Of a stretch of DNA of 64,000 bases, positions 1 to 9,100 are shown in pieces. A model generated the notes under the pieces. That model searched no databases, was not told where the DNA came from, and saw only the letters and a program-made list of their open reading frames with translations. Each line of letters opens with the position of its first letter. Within the stretch, counting starts at the first letter, position 1. The translations under genes were made by a program, and so were the position numbers. Origin of the DNA: MGBC163016 sp910588905 (lineage in GTDB: Bacteria; Actinomycetota; Coriobacteriia; Coriobacteriales; Eggerthellaceae); NCBI GenBank assembly GCA_948616985.1, contig CAPGDO010000010.1, positions 1 to 64,000 on the forward strand. The letters run 5' to 3'.

Positions 1-1732
1 CATAGCAGTACTTCTTGCCAAGGCGCAGGTGCTCGATGAAGTCGCGGATATCCTCATATTGATCCCATAGATGCGGATTGAGCACTTTTCCTAGGTTGAA
101 GCAGAGCTCCATGTCAGACATGCCCTCACCCTGAGTGACTGCCTTGTTCATGAAGCCCATGGTCACCGGCGAAGAGCCGTAATGGGTCTGAACGACACCC
201 TCGCGCTCGGCGATCGTGGCCAGGGGGAGGAACACATCGCAAGTCGCTTGGGCTGAGGGGGTCATGAAGGTGTCGAAGGCGATGACGAACTCCATGGAAC
301 CGTTGATGGCCTTCATCCAGCGCTCCGGCTCCGCTGAGGTGCAAGAGAGCAGATTGTTGCCCGCATAGAAACCCATGCGGATAGGATACGGATCCTCTGT
401 CTCCATAGCGCGCAGCGTGAGGTCAGCATGGGAGTTCAGGATCAAACCGCAATAGGCTGGATACTCCTTCGCGCCGATCATCTTCGCGATGAGCTCTTGC
501 CCCAAGCCCTCTTCGAACCCGAAGCCTGCCTCGTTGAGGCCCATGGTCTTATCGCCGATGCGCTGACCGCCCGGCACATCGATGTTGCCCGTGATGGCCA
601 TGAGCGCGATCAGACAGTGACCCACCTGCATACCGTTCGCCTTCTGATCCAGCGCCAAGCCCCATGCGATGGCCGCAGGGGTCGCGTTGGCATACATGCG
701 CGCTGATTCGATGATGATCTCCTCAGGGACACCGGTGATTTCGGCAGCGCGAGAAGGCGGCATCTCCTGAGCGCGCTCTACCAGCTCATCGAACCCGTAG
801 GTCCAGTACTCGACGAACTCCGCATCGTAGAGCTTCTCGTTGGCTATCACATTGATCCATGCAAGGGAGAGCGCCGCATCCGTTCCAGGACGGAGCTGTA
901 GATGATAGTCAGCACGCGTAGAGAGCCAGTTCGCTCGTGGATCCACCACGATCAGGCGCGTGCCGCGGCGCATGAGATCGATGACCGAATGTCCGAAGAA
1001 GCCATCCGGATTCGACGGCAACGGCTCCTTGCCCCATATCACGATGCACTCTGGGATCTCATACTCAGGATCATCGTAGCGGCCGGGCAGGCCTCCCGCG
1101 TAGTCTATCTCAGGGTATGCCGCCCCAAGCAGATACGAGGAGGCTGCCATGCGAGGCACATAGCAGGCATAGCCTGATTGTGAATAGCAGTAATTGGGTG
1201 TGCAGAGCATCCGGCTCCCGAAGGGTGCCATAGTGCCACCCTCACGCCCGGTACCCGCAAAGCATACGATGGACTCACGGCCGTATTCCTTCGTGATGCG
1301 ATCGTATTCGCTCTTGATGAGGTCGAACGCCGCATCCCAGCTGATCTCCTCCCATGCATCCGCATCCCCACGCTTCTTGGGATCGCGCTTCATAGGATGC
1401 AAGATGCGGCTCGGGTTGTAGATGTAATCCTTCAAGGTGAGGCAACGGACGCACAAGCGTCCCTGCGTCACCGGGTTGTTCTCATCCCCTTCCACCTTGA
1501 CGAGCTTTCCATCCTCGTCAGTGTAGAGCTTCAAAGAGCATCCGACCGGATGGCAGCCCGGCGGCGACCACGGGCTCGTGCGGGTGACCGTCAAGCCATC
1601 CTCTTCGAAGCGCCAGGGTTTGTTGAGGTCATTCACGTCCGAGATGGTGCACTCGCTCCGGGCGTTCAATCGCTCTGGGTGCCAGCTGCGCATGGTCGGA
1701 TTGTCATGCCAATCCGAATACTCCTTATCCAT
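1..1732 (-). CDS. Molybdopterin oxidoreductase catalytic subunit, 3' end cut by the window edge
   Basis: My own translation from the ATG at 1732 runs open to base 1 (about 577 codons), so the C-terminal molybdopterin-binding part lies outside. The N-terminus has the Fe-S binding region of the DMSO reductase superfamily: PPGCHPVGC (C60, C65) and GRLCVRC (C94, C97). FAGTGREGG and SGYACYVPR follow; the Cys of the latter is the best candidate molybdenum ligand. The start has the purine-rich GAGGGGAG upstream. It closely resembles the 784-residue subunit at 27618-29972, which shares the SGYACYVPRMAA and LPSNPDGFFGH-type motifs. It lies 50 bases after the 4Fe-4S gene and is last of at least five co-oriented genes. 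No Tat signal is visible, so it is probably cytoplasmic. By family it could be a hydratase, transhydroxylase or catechol dehydroxylase; the substrate cannot be read from sequence. Confidence 0.9.
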   Translation of the reverse strand, partial: MDKEYSDWHDNPTMRSWHPERLNARSECTISDVNDLNKPWRFEEDGLTVTRTSPWSPPGCHPVGCSLKLYTDEDGKLVKVEGDENNPVTQGRLCVRCLTLKDYIYNPSRILHPMKRDPKKRGDADAWEEISWDAAFDLIKSEYDRITKEYGRESIVCFAGTGREGGTMAPFGSRMLCTPNYCYSQSGYACYVPRMAASSYLLGAAYPEIDYAGGLPGRYDDPEYEIPECIVIWGKEPLPSNPDGFFGHSVIDLMRRGTRLIVVDPRANWLSTRADYHLQLRPGTDAALSLAWINVIANEKLYDAEFVEYWTYGFDELVERAQEMPPSRAAEITGVPEEIIIESARMYANATPAAIAWGLALDQKANGMQVGHCLIALMAITGNIDVPGGQRIGDKTMGLNEAGFGFEEGLGQELIAKMIGAKEYPAYCGLILNSHADLTLRAMETEDPYPIRMGFYAGNNLLSCTSAEPERWMKAINGSMEFVIAFDTFMTPSAQATCDVFLPLATIAEREGVVQTHYGSSPVTMGFMNKAVTQGEGMSDMELCFNLGKVLNPHLWDQYEDIRDFIEHLRLGKKYCY

Positions 1733-1782
1733 CTTCGCTCCCCTCTTTCCTTCGCTCATCTGATTCCTTCTCACTGCATCCA

Positions 1783-2121
1783 TCACGGAAGGTAGACCGC
1801 CACCTTGTCCTTATCCATGGACTCAAGGCATGAGGACACCTCGCTCACCGGAACGACCCGGATCACCGCTGCAAGGCAATGCAATTCGCACAAGGGCTTG
1901 CTCCCCTCCGCTATCCGGTCCTCGCACAGATCGCACAAGCTCGACGGTACGGGTACGAAATCCCATTCCCATTTGCCATTCGAGAACTTCTGGGGTCCTA
2001 CCTCGTTGACCTTGATTCCCCATTCGTCAAGGCGCAGATCGTTCTTCTTTCGACACGACACCTCGCACGAATGGCAACCGGTGCAATAGCCGTAGTCGAT
2101 GAGCATGGCTCGCTTTTCCAT
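1783..2121 (-). CDS. Small 4Fe-4S electron-transfer subunit of the molybdoenzyme
   Basis: A 112-residue protein with Cys spacing of a reduced DmsB/HycB-type ferredoxin: YCTGCHSCEVSC near the N-terminus, then CDLCEDR, a Cys in KPLC and one in ELHC. It should carry electrons to or from the catalytic subunit. Full DmsB-like subunits of about 200 residues carry four clusters; this one has Cys for about two. The start at 2121 is preceded by GGGAGGTG. It sits 16 bases after the 759-residue subunit and 50 bases before the truncated one, so a single small subunit is shared between, or coupled to, two different catalytic genes. Confidence 0.88.
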   Translation of the reverse strand: MEKRAMLIDYGYCTGCHSCEVSCRKKNDLRLDEWGIKVNEVGPQKFSNGKWEWDFVPVPSSLCDLCEDRIAEGSKPLCELHCLAAVIRVVPVSEVSSCLESMDKDKVAVYLP

Positions 2122-2137
2122 CTAGCACACCTCCCTT

Positions 2138-4417
2138 CTAGGCCTCGAATGCGTCAAGGCTGTCCACCTTGTAGATCTTGCAGATGATGTTCTTGTACGG
2201 AGCGCCATACCCCGTCACACCCACGCTCTCATGGGGGATGAGGTTGTTGATATTCGACTTGTAGAGGCCGAACAGGTTGGGTGCCTCGCCGGACTGCTCG
2301 GGATACCACCACGCATGCTGAGCATGGACGACGCGCGGGTCCACCACAGGACGGATACATGCTTTCTGGATGCAGCGGCCAAGCGGATTCTCGATGGCCA
2401 CCCAATCCCCCTCTGCTATACCATGGGCTGCGGCAGTCTCAGGATGGATGGTGACCAACGGCCACGGGTTCAGCGCACGCATGGACGGGATCTGCCGATG
2501 CTCGGAATGGAACATGGAGATGTGACGGCCGCCCGTGGTGAGCACGAGCGGGAACTCCTCTTTGACCTCATCGGAGATGGCATCGCTATAGGGGCTCAGC
2601 TCCGGCTCTTTGAAGTACGGTAATGGCTCCTCGCCGAACACCGAATAGACGCTTGCCTTGAGCTCTATCAATCCGGTGGGCGTGTCGAATCCGGGCTTCC
2701 CATCAGCCCGTAGAGCGCCTGTCTCGTACTTGCGATACTCGAAGGGCTGTTGGAACACCACATCATCCTGGAGCTCCTTGAAGCCCCAGTCATAGGCGGT
2801 GTGCAGCTGATCGGTGAAGAACTGCTCCGGCGTCTCCCAAGGCCAGAGCTCCGGGCGCAAGCGCCGTCCCAACTCCAGCATGATCTCTACATCGCTCTTG
2901 CTGTCGAGCGGCTCGACGGCCTTGTTCATCGCGCCCAAGAAATGCGTGTTGCGCCCGAAGTGCGGCATCACGATGCCCTCGTGCTCTACCGACATGGACA
3001 GCGGGAGCACCAGATCGCACAAGCGCATGATGGACGGATTCATGAACACGTCCTGGACCACGTTGAATTCCAACTTGTCCAGCGCCTTCTCCCAGCGCAT
3101 GGGTTGCACGGACATGCATGCGAGCGGATTGGTCCCGAACCAGTAGCTCATCTTGAAGTCAGTGGGCGGCTCGTCCATCTCGAGCCAGTCCAGGGTCACA
3201 TCAGGCAGCGGACCGGGACCAGCCGCATCCCAGCAGCTGTAGCGTCCCTGTTGATCCTTGATGCGCTTCGCGCGCACCTCATCTGGAACAGAATTCACGG
3301 TCTCATAGCGCCATTTGCCCGTGAAGCTGGAAGGCCGAGCCAGCGTGATGCCGCCAGGAACATCCATGTACCCCGTGAGCGCACAGATGGCCAGGAACGT
3401 GTGACCCGCTTGGACGCCATTGGTCTCCGTATCAATGGAGAGACCCCAGAGCGCAGAGGAGGGGCTATGGGTGGCGAATGCACGAGCCGCTTCCCTCACC
3501 ACCTCAGCGTCCACCCAGCAGACCTCGGCAGCACGCTCAGGGCTCCACTCGGCCACGCAGGCCGCGAACTCGTCGAAGCCATAGACCCACTTCTCCACGA
3601 ACTCATGGTCGTACAGGTCCTCTTCGATGATCGCGTTGCACATGGCCATGGCCAGCGCAGCATCGGTACCAGGCCGAAGCTGAAGATGGTATTCAGCATG
3701 GGCGGCTATCCAGGTGAGCTGCGGATCCACCACGATCAGCTTGGAACCCATCTTCATGAGATCGATGAGCGCATGCCCGAAGAACCCATCAGGGTTCGAA
3801 TACACCGGATTCTTCCCCCAGACCAGGATGTACTGAGGAAGCTCCCAGCGCGGATCCTCGTAGCGATCCGGGAAGTAGGCTGCATAATCCAGCTCGGGGT
3901 ATCCCGCTCCCAGCTGGAAGTTCGCGATGGTGCAACGAGGTCCATAGCAAGAGCCGCCGCTGAGCACCATGCAATAGTTAGGTGACTCGAAGATGGCATG
4001 ACAGTAAGCCGCAGAATACATGGTTATCTCACGACCCGTCCCGGTGAAGGTCAGGATGCTCTCAGGCCCTGCCACCTCCCAGAAGTGACGCACCTTGGAT
4101 TCGATGAGGTCAAGGGCCTCGTCCCACGTGATCTGCTCCCACGCATCCTTACCCCTGTCAGCGCGGTCGCGCTTCATGGGATGCAAGATGCGGTCCGGGT
4201 GATAGAGCGCCTCATCCATCGCTATGCACCGCGGGCACAGCCGCCCTTGGGTGATGGGATGCGTCGGGTCACCCTCCACGTTGATGACCTTGTTATCTTT
4301 CACGGTCACGACGATGCCGCACCCGACAGGATGATCCCCGGGAGGTGACCACACGCAGGTCCTGACCTTATGGACACCATCGCCCAGATCTTCGACCCAC
4401 TTCGCATTCTCTTCCAT
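2138..4417 (-). CDS. Molybdopterin oxidoreductase catalytic subunit with altered Fe-S ligand set
   Basis: A 759-residue DMSO reductase superfamily protein. The N-terminal region carries the Fe-S motif, the centre binds the guanine dinucleotide cofactor, and the C-terminus has the usual FHSEHRQIPSMR and AIENPLGRC motifs of the molybdopterin-dinucleotide domain. SGGSCYGPRC holds the candidate molybdenum-ligand Cys. The first cluster Cys is Asp here (PPGDHPVGC, D28 and C33), while a Cys appears at position 21 (RTCVW) where the four relatives in this window have Ser, Ala or Tyr. The start has AAAGGA seven bases upstream. The MFS gene ends 18 bases before it and the 4Fe-4S gene follows after 16, so they are co-transcribed. 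The reaction is unknown; acetylene hydratase, transhydroxylase and catechol dehydroxylase are the nearest described groups. Confidence 0.92.
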   Translation of the reverse strand: MEENAKWVEDLGDGVHKVRTCVWSPPGDHPVGCGIVVTVKDNKVINVEGDPTHPITQGRLCPRCIAMDEALYHPDRILHPMKRDRADRGKDAWEQITWDEALDLIESKVRHFWEVAGPESILTFTGTGREITMYSAAYCHAIFESPNYCMVLSGGSCYGPRCTIANFQLGAGYPELDYAAYFPDRYEDPRWELPQYILVWGKNPVYSNPDGFFGHALIDLMKMGSKLIVVDPQLTWIAAHAEYHLQLRPGTDAALAMAMCNAIIEEDLYDHEFVEKWVYGFDEFAACVAEWSPERAAEVCWVDAEVVREAARAFATHSPSSALWGLSIDTETNGVQAGHTFLAICALTGYMDVPGGITLARPSSFTGKWRYETVNSVPDEVRAKRIKDQQGRYSCWDAAGPGPLPDVTLDWLEMDEPPTDFKMSYWFGTNPLACMSVQPMRWEKALDKLEFNVVQDVFMNPSIMRLCDLVLPLSMSVEHEGIVMPHFGRNTHFLGAMNKAVEPLDSKSDVEIMLELGRRLRPELWPWETPEQFFTDQLHTAYDWGFKELQDDVVFQQPFEYRKYETGALRADGKPGFDTPTGLIELKASVYSVFGEEPLPYFKEPELSPYSDAISDEVKEEFPLVLTTGGRHISMFHSEHRQIPSMRALNPWPLVTIHPETAAAHGIAEGDWVAIENPLGRCIQKACIRPVVDPRVVHAQHAWWYPEQSGEAPNLFGLYKSNINNLIPHESVGVTGYGAPYKNIICKIYKVDSLDAFEA

Positions 4418-4435
4418 TGCATTTCCTTTCGATCG

Positions 4436-5677
4436 TTACGGGAGCTTCTTCCATCCAAAGATCAAGATCACCAAACCAAGCGCGAATATCGGTGCCATGA
4501 AGAACTGTCCTGCCACGGCGAAGCTCCCGTAGGTGGCAACGATGAGCCCGAGCACCCTCGATCCGAGGAACGATGCCAGCTGCTGAGCGAACAGGACGAC
4601 GGCGGTGGCACCTGCAATGTCACCAGGGTCCTTCACGACCTTCGGTATGGATGCCATCACCATGGTGGGGATGATGCCTCCAGCCAAGGCATTGCAGAGG
4701 ATCACGGGAATGAACGCTTGAACGGTAGTAGCTTGGAATACGAGCCACGCGTATATCGTGCCGCCTATGCAGCTGATGACCATCAGCTTCTTGTTCGACT
4801 TGATCTTGTCCGAGATCATCCCGCTCAGAGGATTCACCACGCACCCTACGATCGCCATGACCGAGATGATGGTGGACATGACCGGGAGCGTGAGGTCGGT
4901 CTCCTGGGCAGCGTAGGTGGTCAGGAAGTTCGACATCCCCAAGAACGGCACCTCTTCGCAGAAGAAGATGGCCGCCACGAGCAAGACCGCAGGCTGGGTC
5001 AGCACGCGCTTGAGAACGCCCTTCTTCGGAGCAGAGGCACGCGCGCTCCCATCTGCCAGCGCGACCCTCTGCCCATGGTCATCGAAGGTGAACGCCGGCT
5101 CTCGGTACAGCGCCAAGACAGCTACCAGGACGACGGCATCGAACGCGAAGCTGAGCGCCCAGACGTCATGGTAGGACCCCGTTGCCGCATAGATCTGCGA
5201 GAAGAGGTTCGGCCCGATCAAGAATGCTGCGGTCACGTTGATGGCCCATACACCCAACGGAACCCCTCGATGCTCGGGCGCGAACCAAGCAGAGATGGCC
5301 GGCACGGCTGCTGTGGTGACAAGACCGAAGCCGATGCCCTCGATGATCCGGCTCACGATGAACAGTCCGATATCCTGCGCGATGTATCCGAGGGCACCAC
5401 CGATGAGCGCGCAGACGAGGGAGAGCACGAACGTGGCCTTCTTGCCGATCCGGTCGACCACCACCGCTCCGGGCAGCGCCAATATCATGCCCATGATGTA
5501 GAACGTGGCGATGACCCAGCTCATGGCATCCGTATCCACACTGAACGCCTCCATGATGACCGGAGCCAAGATGGATACCTTGAGCATGTTGAGCGGCATG
5601 CTTATCCCCGTCAGCCAGACGACGATCGTGACCACCCATCCATAGGCGGGCGCCGCGCCTCTCGCCCCTTCCATCAC
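4436..5677 (-). CDS. Major facilitator superfamily transporter
   Basis: A 413-residue protein with about twelve hydrophobic helices and the MFS loop signature DRIGKK between helices 2 and 3. It probably imports or exports the substrate or product of the adjacent molybdoenzymes; this is inferred from position only. The reading frame can start at the GTG at 5677 or the ATG at 5674. The stop of the upstream zinc-ribbon gene overlaps both, so translation is probably coupled. No clear Shine-Dalgarno precedes either start, which also fits coupling. Helix content and length are normal for the family. The carried compound cannot be assigned. Confidence 0.88.
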   Translation of the reverse strand: MMEGARGAAPAYGWVVTIVVWLTGISMPLNMLKVSILAPVIMEAFSVDTDAMSWVIATFYIMGMILALPGAVVVDRIGKKATFVLSLVCALIGGALGYIAQDIGLFIVSRIIEGIGFGLVTTAAVPAISAWFAPEHRGVPLGVWAINVTAAFLIGPNLFSQIYAATGSYHDVWALSFAFDAVVLVAVLALYREPAFTFDDHGQRVALADGSARASAPKKGVLKRVLTQPAVLLVAAIFFCEEVPFLGMSNFLTTYAAQETDLTLPVMSTIISVMAIVGCVVNPLSGMISDKIKSNKKLMVISCIGGTIYAWLVFQATTVQAFIPVILCNALAGGIIPTMVMASIPKVVKDPGDIAGATAVVLFAQQLASFLGSRVLGLIVATYGSFAVAGQFFMAPIFALGLVILIFGWKKLP

Positions 5678-5901
5678 GATATGCCGGGAGCCGCAGGAGG
5701 CTGGGGAGCACCAGGAGCTTTCGGTGCGCCAGGCGCGACCGGAGCAGACGGCGGTTTGATGTCAGAGGACCCCTCGAAGTCCTCCGACGTGGCGCCGCAG
5801 AAGGGGCATTCCTTCGGGACGATCCCGAGAACCGCATTTATCTCTTTGCCGCATGATGGGCATGTTACAGACATATTCGCGTCGGCTGGCCTGAAGCACA
5901 T
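5674..5901 (-). CDS. Small zinc-ribbon protein with Pro/Ala/Gly tail
   Basis: A 75-residue protein starting at the ATG at 5901, chosen over an upstream in-frame ATG because GAGAGGAGATC precedes it and because the N-terminus MCFRPA matches the paralogue at 26202-26441. It has two CxxC knuckles (CPSCG and CPFCG) spaced like a zinc ribbon, then an acidic stretch and a tail of APGAPKAPGAPQPPAAPG type. Function is unknown. It is the first gene of the operon with the MFS carrier and molybdoenzymes, and its stop overlaps the carrier start. Proteins of this kind recur beside three of the four molybdoenzyme modules here, which suggests a shared accessory role. Confidence 0.75.
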   Translation of the reverse strand: MCFRPADANMSVTCPSCGKEINAVLGIVPKECPFCGATSEDFEGSSDIKPPSAPVAPGAPKAPGAPQPPAAPGIS

Positions 5902-6140
5902 CTGAAGATCTCCTCTCCCCGAAGAGGGACTTCGAAAGACTTGCCCGTAACGACTTCCCAAGGACCTTCGGACGAGCGCATCCAGATCCTCATGCTGGAT
6001 ATCGGGCGAGGGCGAAGCTGCCCTAAGTCCCCCTACCATCTCATGTCAATTAGAAGTTCATGAACTGGCATCATCGTAAGAAGAAAGGAGCGGGAACGAA
6101 AGCGAAGATTATCGTGAACACTGCGCCCAAATGTCATAGT
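5902..6140. promoter_or_regulatory. Upstream region of the zinc ribbon-MFS-molybdoenzyme operon, with a 12-bp palindrome
   Basis: No gene is supported here. The region lies before the ATG at 5901 and after the peptidase stop at 6194. It holds a perfect 12-bp palindrome, AGTTCATGAACT, at 6055-6066, about 155 bases upstream of the first start codon. This would suit a dimeric regulator. No convincing -35/-10 pair was recognised. Confidence 0.4.
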
Positions 6141-6163
6141 GAGCATTCCAAAGAGGAATGCTC
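6141..6163 (-). terminator. Hairpin after the giant peptidase gene
   Basis: A perfect 9-bp inverted repeat, GAGCATTCC and GGAATGCTC around a five-base loop, begins 31 bases past the peptidase stop. The T tract after it is weak on both strands, so factor-independent termination is likely but not certain. Confidence 0.5.
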
Positions 6164-6193
6164 GTGTATTCTTAGGTAATGCTCTACCGAATC

Positions 6194-9100
6194 TTATCTA
6201 CGACGCACATGAACACGATGGCGATGTGCTACGAAAGCCCCGAACGCTGCAAGGCATCCGATGCTCGTCATCAACAGGAGCATCCCGAAAGTGCTGTCCC
6301 CGGTCTCTGCCAAATGATCGTCTTCATCACCATTCGAGCCACCAGCGCCCACCGGAGGGGTTGGCTGCGGTGATGGTTGAGAGTCACTCGGTGTGGGCGT
6401 AGTGTCTCCCGACGGTGGCATTGGCGTGGGGCCGCCACCATCCGTAGGAGGCTTGGGCAGAGGAGTAGCGCCCTCATCCACGGGCACGATCTCTAAGACG
6501 TAGCGCTTTTCCACTGCTGGGTCTGCCTTGCTCCGAAGCACGATATCCCAGAGAGTGGATTCGCCACCATCGCGAACCAAGCTCATGATGCGAGCATGCC
6601 AAGCGAATAGGGATGACCCACGCTTGGTGATCTGATACACCACGCCCTCAGGCACTGTAATGGCGAAATCCTCAGCCTTGGTAGGCACCTTCGATGCAGG
6701 CAGCTCGATCCGGGCGTAGCTGTTCTCGTCCCACCCGATAGCCTGGTCGCCCAGCTCGGCGATGGCGAGGGAAACGATCTCGAGCAGCGGGCCGTCGGGG
6801 CCAGGATCGGGGCCAGGGTCGGGATCGGTGCCGGGGCCGGGATCGGGAACGGTCGGCTCCCTCCAGCTGGCATACAGCTTCAGGTCGCCTGTGGCTCCCA
6901 GCGGAATCGCCGTGACCGGCGCGCCTTCAAGGGCCGCATCCGCATACCAGCCGTCGAACACGAAGCCGTCGCGCACCACATCCGTCGCACCGGGCAGTCG
7001 CACGTCGCTCGCCACAACCGAATAGCGGTCGGGCGCCGCATACCCCGAAGCCCACGCGCCGCCGTTCAGTTCGTAGGCTATGCCGTACTCCACAGCCGTC
7101 CATTTCGCGAACAGGTCGATGTTGCCCCGCGTCAGCTCCACGCTCTCAAGCGGCTGCCCGTTGAAGTCGGCGTTGTCGTACCAGCCTTCGAAAATGCAGC
7201 CGTTGCGCACTATGTCCGTCGCCGTCGGCAACGCAACCGTGCTACCTTCGAGGAAGCCGTCGTCGCCGAACTCGTAGACCGTCTGCGGCGTCGTGGCGAA
7301 CACGCCGCCATCCTCGTGGAAGAACAGCACGCAGGCGTCGCTGGCCCAACGGGCGTGCAAGGTGACGTCGCCGTAGTCGCTGGCGGAGATCTCGGTGAGA
7401 GGGCTGTTCTCGAACGTGGCGCTGTCGTACCACCCCGCGAAGTCGTGGTCCGGCCATGCCATGACATCGGTCGAGGGCAGCACGAGCCCGGTGCCCGCGG
7501 TATAGCTCTCGTACGGCGTCAGGTCGATGCTCTCGGGCGGCATGTCGCCATTGTGGTCGGAGCCCAAATCGTAGATCACGTCGTAGGTGTTCGGGGTCCA
7601 CTTGGCCCAGAACGTGCGCTCGCCCATCTCGTCCGCCCCGATGGCCTTCACCGGGTCTCCCGAGAAGTCCTCGCTGGCATACCATCCCCCGAACGTGTAT
7701 CCGCCGCGCTCCAGTTCGGGCAGCGTCACCCCGAAGCCGTACTGATAGCTGAACACGTCCTGCTCGCCCACCTTCAGCGTGCCCTGGTTCTTCTCCAGCG
7801 TCACCTCGTACAGGATGGTCGTCCACTTGGCCCAAAGCTGCTTGTCGCCGAGGTCGTCCTCCGTGATGGCCGTCACCGGCGAGCCGACATAGTCGGCATT
7901 GTCAAACCAGCCGGCGAACGCATAGCCCAGGCGCGATATGTCGTCTGCGGTGGGCAGGACGAGGCCCGTGCCTGTCTGATAGACAGGCGTGTCGGACAGG
8001 CCCTCGACGAGTTCGCCACCCATCAGCTCGAGGGCAACAGTATATGTAAGCGGGTTCCACTTGGCCCAAAGCTGCTTGTCGCCGAAATCGAACACGCCGA
8101 TGGAGCTCACCTGGCTGCCTGCACACGCCTCGTTGTCGAACCAGCCGCCGAACGTGTAGCCCGCGCGGCTCGGCGCGGCAAGCGTGGCGCCGGTGCCCGT
8201 CACGTACGACGTGACGTTGTCGGCCACGTTGGCGAACGCGCCTCCGCCAAGGTTGAGCTTGACCGCATAGGTGTTGGGGCTCCAGCGCGCATACAGCGTG
8301 ATGGGCTCAATCTGGCCCGGCTCGATCTGCGTGACGGGCGAGCCGGCGAAGTCGTCGCTCTCGTACCAGCCCTCGAACGTGTACCCGTCGCGCTTGATGT
8401 CTGAGCCCGTCGGAAGCACCAGCGTCTCCGTGGTGTTATATTCCACGGGCACCTTGTCGGCCTGGACCCAGCTGCCGCCGTTCGCGTCCAGCACCAAAGG
8501 GTGCTTCAATGAATCCGGATCGCGCTCGTCCACCACGACCTGCTTGGAATAGGACGCGAACGAGTGGTCGGTGGCGGCGATGCGCACTTCGTAGGTGCCC
8601 GGCGCCACGGGCGTGATGGCGGCGGTCATGGGAATCCAAGCGGTCTCGGTCGCGGCAGCATCGTCCGCCGTAGCCTCAGTGCCGTCGCCCGCGCCTTCGC
8701 CAGCCACCGGGCGGTACTCGAGGTCGGATGGCTTGTACACGCCGATGGACGCAAAGTGGATGGCGCCCATGCCATCGGTGCCCGCACGCACGCCACGCAC
8801 GCGGTCGGCGCAATCCATCTCGGGCCGCGGCGGTATCTCGACCGTTTTCTCGAAGCTGTAGGGCTTGCCTAGGCCATGGTCGGCGCTATTGCCGTCAAAG
8901 CAGAACAAGCTCACCGATCGCGTGCCCTTGAACGCGGTCTCGTCGTTTTGGAACTTCTCGTACTCGATTATCTCGGAAAGGTCGATGCTGTCGGGACTCT
9001 CGGTAATAACAGAGAACCTGTCGGGAGGCATCGTCGAGAAGATCTGGTTCTGCCAGTCGCCCTCTTTGATGCCGTAACTAGGATTGTCTTTCAAGGCCCG

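Noticed and set aside
2750..3985. A 411-codon plus-strand frame opposite the 759-residue molybdoenzyme
   Set aside because: A shadow of a high-GC gene; its composition (Arg/His-rich) is typical of antisense frames and no family motif is present.
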